A stretch of DNA of 64,000 bases from Leidyana gryllorum EB-2025a (taxonomy: Eukaryota > Apicomplexa), in contig JBLWGC010000041.1 in the NCBI GenBank assembly GCA_048772705.1, forward strand, positions 62,001 to 126,000, written 5' to 3'. Positions within the stretch are counted from its first letter, which is position 1, and each line of letters starts with the position of its first letter. The notes beneath the pieces are model-generated. The model was not told the origin of the DNA and made no database searches. It saw nothing but the letters and a program-made list of their open reading frames with translations. Position numbers and translations under genes: made by a program. Positions 58,151 to 64,000 of the stretch are shown piece by piece.

Positions 58151-61100
58151 TTACCTCTCGCACAGGGCTAAGATGACCTTAAGATCGGCTTTCATACTCT
58201 CACGTGTCGGAGATCGAAGAGCTTCTGAGCCTTAGTGAACAGACAGACAGATTAGGACGCCGTTTCCTACCTGTTACAGGATTTCCCCCATCGGATATAC
58301 TCCTCTGAACAATGCGAACCGCTCTCTCGATCATAGTCGTTAGTTGAATCTTCTCCGGCGAGCTGAGCGCCACCTCGTCGATATTCACATTCATTAGGGC
58401 ATGGCTGGACAGATTGTGGCGTTACCCTCACCCGTGTGGAGACTTACGTTATCCAGTTGGCTCGCCTTGGGACATCCAACACGTCAGTGACGACAGAAGC
58501 CATCGGAACTCTCTTGATGGAAGGATCCCCAGAGGACGTTGCCAGACGGAATCGGGAAGTGTTCTCATCCGCTCGATGCTGGAAGCAGGCAGCCATGCTG
58601 TCGGAGAGGACTGGTTAGGGGTAGGGATCGTCGTGAGTCACAGACATCATTTTCGGAACGTTACCTTTCACGACAGCCACCACAATTGACGTCTTATCTT
58701 TGAGACGCTCATCCTTGACATTCATGTGTCTTGTGGCAAGGATGGTCCAGAATCCGTGGGTTTTCTCGTCATTATCCTTGGAGCACGCGTGGTACAACGC
58801 AGTGTCCAGCTCGCCATCACCAATATGCTTGAGCAGCTGCTCAGCAACCGCTTCCTTGACGTTTGAGAGGTCAATTTGCGAGAGATCGGTGGTGTGCGAG
58901 TTGTAGTTCTGGTCGTGGGCTGAGCGTGAGGACACCAATTGATCTTCGTGAGGGGTGGAGATGATGCCCTGTGGAGGGGCGTTGGGGCTTGCACGCAGAG
59001 CGGAGCTCGACGGCGGAGCCAACCGGCCACCATAAGGAGCCCACGACTCCACCATGGCTCCATGAGGTCTGCCGTAGATGGCCGAAGCACTGGCTGGCCA
59101 GTGCTGATGCCCAGTGGACGCAGTTGTCCCCAGACCGTCGTAAGGAGGGAACCGGCTGCTGGGTCGGAGGGGTGGCACCCCAGCTGTTACACTTTCGTAG
59201 GATCTGTCAGTGTAGCTGGGCCCACCATCTGAAGGGAGGTTATGAAACAGAGCCGCGATTGGGGGGAAGCTTACACTGGGAGCGGGTAGTGCGATGAGCA
59301 CAGGCAGGCATCTCTAAGGGCGTAGGAAGCTCGTGATGATGGTGGTGGTGAAAGTCGGGATGGTAGGTACGACTGGAGGCGGAGGGCGGGGGAATGGAAT
59401 GGTAACATCGGTACGGAGGTGCCATCTCGGAGACGCAGTCCAGACACTCATGTGGAGCTGGTACTGTGTGGTGGTAGTGTGTGGGCTCCGCACCCATGGT
59501 GGCAGATCTCCGTTGGGCTGGCGAGATGGGCGGTTGCAGGTGTTCCATGAAGTTCTGACGCATTGTCTCGAATTGAATTCGGAGATTCTCCAACGCAGCC
59601 TTCATCGAAGAGGATTTTTCGCTGATGATATCGATCAACTCGGTCTGAAGGCGAGAATTGGGGATTCAGTTGCAGCAAAGGAGTCGACTCACGTTGTCCT
59701 TGGGCGCCGTCGGAGTGGCTCGGTTCTGCAAGAACTGCTCGGTGATCATAGAGCGTTGTTGCTCGAACAGACGCTCCAATTGGGACGAGAATTGTTGTAC
59801 AAGAGTGTCCTTCTGTAAATCCATTGTCTGCCGAATCTCCGCAACATCCTCAATGATACTGCTCAATTTGCTCTGTAGAGCAGATTTGAGCAGCGTGGAT
59901 GTTTTGGAGAGATGGTCAGCTTGCAGTGTAGACATTTGTTTCGCAACACCACCCAAAATGTCGTTCTTGGTGCGAAGCAGTAGACTGTTCAATATCTCCT
60001 CGGATACTCCAGTACCCTCGCTGTTCAACTTGCCCACTTCTTCTGATGCAGCAGTCACGGAAGATTTGACAGTGTCGGTCAACGAGCCCAGCCTCTCTTC
60101 CAATGTCTCCTCGATGCCTTTCAGGATGACTTGGCACACATAATTAGACATATGACTGAGAAAAGGCATTTTTCTCACACGGAAGACCCGTAAGTGCCAC
60201 TCACTGTGAAAGGGATTCGCTGAGCGATTTGATCGCACTGTTGACGCTCTGTTGGATCACTCGCTCGACTTGGTGAGTGATACGAGTGCTATTCTCCAAC
60301 ATACTCTGGTTCGAGACCAAGCGGTCTATGCGCCTGGAGAGATCTGCAGGAGGCAGCAAATTAATCTTTGAGCCCGAAGGTGGTGAGAGGAGTGAGCGTA
60401 CCTTCAAAGTCGAAATGAGTAGATGGAGCTGCAGGCTGGGAGAGAGGGATCCGAGACTCCAGTTTTGACACAATGAGTGTCGCCAACCCATCCAAAGAAA
60501 CATTCTGCTCCTGAGGTTTGGGAGAGTCTCCGACGAGAGTGTAGTTGGGAGCACCCCACATCCTCTCATTCTCGTCTCCTTGTTTCTCTAAGGGAGAACT
60601 GAATCCGGGAGGGACGGTGAGAGGCGCGGCGAGAGGATCTAACGAGAGGTCGGGAGACTCTCGCAAACTTCTCACTTCCTCCTGTATGTCTCGCAGATCG
60701 TGTTCCTCATACGATGCGACGCCGTCCTCCATGTCGTCACCAGCCTCGTCATCGGGCTGAATGACTAACTCCTCTTCGGTATCATCCGACGAGGAAGGAG
60801 AGCTTTCGACGTCCCCTTCATTATCATCTTCACCTTCGCCTTCACCATGTTGGGGTATTGGCTCACGGCTCGGAGCTCCCGAACTGGAAGCCGAGACAGC
60901 CGCGCTTCCGTGACGGGGACGAGTTCCAGTGATGACCTTGGAGGAGTCGATGAGATTAAAATGAGCGGTCTCCGCTGGATTCGTGGTGGAGGGAACAATC
61001 AAATAGTATTGGTCATCTCTGACATTGACGATTGCGCGGGTGCCTGGGAATGCCTTGTGCCATTTGACTTGCAGATCACCCCCTGCAATCCATTTGAACT

Positions 61101-62464
61101 GAGCTATCCGAGTGAAAGGCGCCGAGCGCGAGCTTTTGGTCCTCTCCACAATAAATGTGAGGTGTCCGTCCAGGGTGAAGACCGGTGAATAGCGTACAGT
61201 GGGGCTGGTCTTCGCGGTTTGACGGAATCTGACAGTGCTGAGCACCGGCGACACGCGACAATTGTCCAGAGACTGAGCACTCGCAGCAGAAGACCGACCT
61301 ACGGGTCCATTCCAAGAAAACAAGTCGTAAAGAGCAAACTCCCCAGGCGTCTGTGTTTCGACACACATGGCGTTGCTTTGGAGACTGTGACCTTTAGTCT
61401 TGCCACGCCATTCATCCGACTCCGTTCTTCCACCGGACGAGCCCACGTTCTCCGCTGTCAATGGCGGAATGGCGTACTGGGCAGTCGCTCGGTTTTTCTC
61501 GCTCGGAGGACTGGGCCTCGCTTGACCGTTGATCATAAAACGATGAGCTTTGGTCGTTTCCAAGCGAAAAACGCCTCTGAAACATAAAGGATTGGTCTCT
61601 TCCGCGTTGTAAACAGCCACATGACCCTCGGTGAACAGAATGAACAATCGATCACAATCGCCAATTCTTTGGAAGCAAAAGTCGCGGAACTGGATTAAAG
61701 TCTCTACAGTGTGGGTAACAGGTTAGGTTAGGTTGAGTTGAAGTCAAGAGACGCAAACTCACTGTAGTCGTTTGGTGCGGCACCCGGGATGGTTTTGTGC
61801 AAACTTGCCACTCGTCGAACGACAGTGTACTTCTCGAGCTTGCACTTCGACGTCATACACAACTCACTGTCATACACAGTGACAACCTCGCTAGACCCGA
61901 TGTCATGCAGAGCCATGAATTCCTTGTGGAAGGTAACAAACAACCAGTCAGGAGACGCATGCCAGCCCGCTTTGATCGGTTTGAGGTCCTCCTCTTTCGG
62001 GAACCGATATGTTCGTACCAGTTTCATCTCGTCGGGATCGTCAATCGGGACTCGATAAATAAATACATTCCCCTCGCAGGTCAACACAGACACGTGAGGA
62101 GCTCGCGGATCATGAAGACACTCGATCTGCCGTACTTCTTCGGCGCACTGCGCTACCCGTGTCCATGCAGCTTGCCCTCCGACCACCAGGGTCATGTAAA
62201 TCCGACTGCCCTCCTCAGGGCCGAGATTGCAGGCATAGCATATCACACTGCGAAATATAGTGTTTGAGCCGACTTGAAGTGTGAGAAAATCGCTTACGGC
62301 GGACTTTGATGGAGGAGTGGTCGATCTTCAAGTGGTGCAGGACTGTTTATCTGACTCAACACACTCTCATAACTGAACGTTTCCTCTGCGTCAACGATTT
62401 TTGGCAAATCAACGTCAACATTCGACCTTAAAGCGACCTTTAACGACTCATCACTCGGTAGCAT
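58151..62464 (-). CDS. EDC4: EDC4/Ge-1-like mRNA decapping scaffold
   Basis: P-body scaffold for DCP1/DCP2. Many exons. The ATG at 62464 gives MLPSDESLKVALRSNVDVDLPK. N-terminal WD-type part: LVVGGQAAWTRVAQC, HVSVLTCEGNVFIYRVP, ASPDWLFVTFHKEFMALHD, CDRLFILFTEGHVAVYN. A long acidic Ser/Glu linker (EDDNEGDVESSPSSSDD) follows. Then a long coiled coil (LKGIEETLEERLGSL, LQKDTLVQQFSSQLERLFEQQRSM). A Pro/His-rich linker with six His in a row (about 59335) comes next. The C-terminal helical bundle has AVAEQLLKHIGDGELDTALYHA and ANWITHALMNVNIDEVALSS, matching the EDC4 C-terminal repeats. Exon borders between 58650 and 58450 are approximate. Converges on the BSD gene (60 bp). Confidence 0.83.
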
Positions 62465-62503
62465 CTTCAGAGCCTGGTGGTGGCAAAAAAATTGTGGTTG
62501 AAA
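62465..62503. promoter_or_regulatory. 39-bp spacer between divergent start codons with A7
   Basis: Between EDC4 and TFIIB. GGCAAAAAAA at 62482-62491; in the minus direction T7-GCC, then the EDC4 ATG. Confidence 0.45.
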
Positions 62504-63680
62504 ATGCTAGCCCAGGGTCCGGGCAAAGCTTCTGGAGCTGCAGGCACCATTGCTCGTCTCAATGTGTTCGGGTCGACCAAGCGGAGTAAACAATGCCCCA
62601 ATTGTCGCGACCGCGGTACCATTGTCTATGATAATCACAGTGGAGATGAACTTTGCTCCCAGTGTGGACAGGTTCTGGAACAAAAGGTTATGAGCGAGGA
62701 ACAGGAGTGGCGTAGCTTCTCAAATACCGACGGAGGCAGCGGAAACGATAGGTCTCGCGTTGGTGGTAAGTCTAGCCGCCACTCTTAGCTCTCCTCGCAT
62801 CAACATTTGTGTCCACAATTAGGCGTGAATGACACGTGGCTGGAAGAGGGAGTGCAAGGCACCACCATGATGGGGGGCGACCGACGCTTCAACCGTTTAG
62901 CGCAAGCACATGAGCTAGCCACGGTAGGTGTTTCAGAATTATCTTACACAACGATGGACACATAAACCAATCGTAGTCGGCGTCCAGTAGCGACCGTCAG
63001 CTCAAGACCGCCTTCAACAATCTTCGTCTGATCGGTGACCACTTTGGGCTGCGTGACAACGCGCTTGAGCGTTGCAAGGAGATTGTAAAGGACATGCAAA
63101 CGAGTGGCAATCTACGGAGCCGCACCGGAATCACCTATATGCTCTCTGTTGTGTACCTAGCTTGCCGCGAAGAGAATTTGACCTGGACCTTAAAGGAGCT
63201 CACCAGTTTCGACCGCACCATTCAAGAACGCGATTTGGGCAAAGCAGTCAACAAAATCAAGAAGTCTTTGCCCCAACGGAATCTCAACCCCACTACATAT
63301 GCTTCTGCTGAATTGATCGTAAGTGAAAGCAGTCACGCTTGTTGGGATTTATACAAACGTGTGTGCTGCAGCCCCGGCATTGCCAAGTACTGAACTTGGG
63401 GCCGCCCGTTGTGCAGACGGCTGAACACATAGCACGAAAGGCGGAGCAGCTGATCCCCCGCAACCATAAACCCAACAACGTGGCGGCTTCAGCCATCTAC
63501 TTGGCGGCTCAACTCCACAATGTACAAATGTTGAAGGCAGCTGACATAGCTCAAGCTTCCCGGTCTGGTTACAGTGCTATGATGGCAGTCTATAGAGAGA
63601 TGGTACCCGTAATCAGAAGCCTAGTTCCCCCTAACTTCGTACCATTGAATGTTGGAGGGTTCAATGCCCTCAAACAATGA
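62504..63680 (+). CDS. GTF2B: General transcription factor TFIIB
   Basis: Recruits RNA polymerase II to the promoter with TBP. Four exons (62504-62765, 62823-62923, 62977-63318, 63372-63680), 337 residues, all in frame. N-terminal zinc ribbon CPNCRDRG ... CSQCGQVLEQKVMSEEQEWRSFS (Cys-x2-Cys pairs present and B-reader SEEQEWRSF). Two cyclin folds: RLIGDHFGLRDNALERCKEI, TGITYMLSVVYLACREEN; and TAEHIARKAEQL, NNVAASAIYLAAQLHN with SGYSAMMAVYREM. The region after the ribbon (WLEEGVQGTTMMGGDRRFNRLAQAHELAT) is longer than in yeast. Start is at the ATG 62504. Confidence 0.96.
63354..63368 (+). repeat. CAAACGTGTGTGCTG shared with the BSD intron
   Basis: 15-mer in TFIIB intron 3, identical to 57101-57115 in the BSD-gene intron. 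Confidence 0.6.
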
Positions 63681-63696
63681 AAAACTGCAATATATT

Positions 63697-64000
63697 ATGA
63701 TCCCTCCCGAGACAGCTGTTCAATTCTTCCGAGAGGAATTCTATACATCGGCTGAAAATGGCACAGAGCGGATTGAAGCGCTGCAGAATGTTCATTTAAT
63801 AGCCAAAGCCATCACGCCCCACCAATGTGTTACTCAGCTTATTCCATTGCTCGACGGTAGGATACGTTGGATCGTAGGTGTTTCGACAAGCTGAAAAACG
63901 TTAGATATCGTGAGACCGACTGATGATCCGGACGACGAGGTTCTGCACGTATTATGTGAGCAACTGCTCGTCTTGACCGAGTACGTGGGCGGCGAACAGG
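63697..64000 (+). CDS. PPP2R1A: PP2A scaffold subunit A (PR65), N-terminal part (runs off right edge)
   Basis: HEAT-repeat scaffold of protein phosphatase 2A. Starts at ATG 63697 (MIPPETAVQFFREEF), only 16 bp after the TFIIB stop. The sequence IEALQNVHLIAKAITPHQCVTQLIPLLD, after a 48-nt intron (63857-63904) spliced to DIVRPTDDPDDEVLHVLCEQLLVLTEYVGGEQ, matches HEAT repeats 1 and 2 (the LPFL..DEVLLALAEQLG..VGG signature). The rest is outside the window. Confidence 0.93.

Noticed and set aside
62396-62405. ATTTTTGG, an Sm-site-like string near the EDC4/TFIIB divergent start.
   Set aside because: It lies within the first coding exon of EDC4 (minus strand); no snRNA-like flanking stem-loop is seen.
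1-64000. Spliced leader (dinoflagellate/perkinsid type), tRNA, rRNA, CRISPR, IS elements, phage genes.
   Set aside because: None recognised on either strand by eye. Bacterial-type elements are not expected in this eukaryotic sequence.

Overview
The window is nuclear DNA of a gene-dense eukaryote. It holds about 33 protein genes in 64 kb. Most genes are split by very short introns, usually about 37-60 nt, with GTAAGT/GTGAGT donors and CAG or TAG acceptors. All three stop codons are used, so the genetic code is standard. An alveolin (inner membrane complex/pellicle protein, 19489-20460) places the organism among the alveolates. The standard code and compaction suggest a myzozoan (apicomplexan, chromerid or perkinsid relative) rather than a typical ciliate; the exact lineage cannot be fixed from this sequence alone.

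Layout. 1-5.0 kb: three minus-strand housekeeping genes, PI4K-beta-like (runs off the left edge), proteasome Rpn9/PSMD13 and tRNA methyltransferase TRM11. 5.0-18.9 kb: a single giant gene of 11 exons encoding 4,412 residues built from about 27 C2-like modules. 19.0-33.0 kb: a small membrane protein, the alveolin, ribosome-assembly factor MRT4, an ADCK2/UbiB-like kinase, a SMYD-like SET protein, an RS-rich nuclear protein, a dynein light intermediate chain, a TFIIS-M/SPOC-like factor and an unknown coiled-coil protein. 32.6-43.0 kb: RsmE-type methyltransferase, a tiny membrane protein, ISCU, PIG-L, a ZNFX1-like protein whose helicase core has lost the Walker A motif, a two-thioredoxin-domain PDI, a monothiol glutaredoxin with CGHS instead of CGFS, and ADF/cofilin. 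43-46.4 kb: a four-TM protein, a bacterial-type intronless FGGY sugar kinase (probable lateral gene transfer) and a small helical protein. 46.4-64 kb: WDR7/rabconnectin-3-beta, two disordered proteins ending in cysteine motifs, an AHSA1-domain protein, an unknown protein, a BSD protein, EDC4/Ge-1, TFIIB and the start of PP2A scaffold subunit A.

The genes are mostly unrelated housekeeping functions. ISCU and the glutaredoxin both belong to mitochondrial Fe-S assembly, and several genes belong to RNA metabolism (TRM11, MRT4, RsmE, EDC4, TFIIB, TFIIS-M). The unusual biology lies in four places: the module-per-exon C2 giant, the apparently dead ZNFX1 helicase, the transferred sugar kinase, and extreme compaction (start codons of divergent genes as little as 16 bp apart, tandem stop-to-start gaps as small as 2 bp). 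Short T-tract/GACC elements recur next to start codons, and a palindromic ACACRYGTGT element recurs mainly inside introns.
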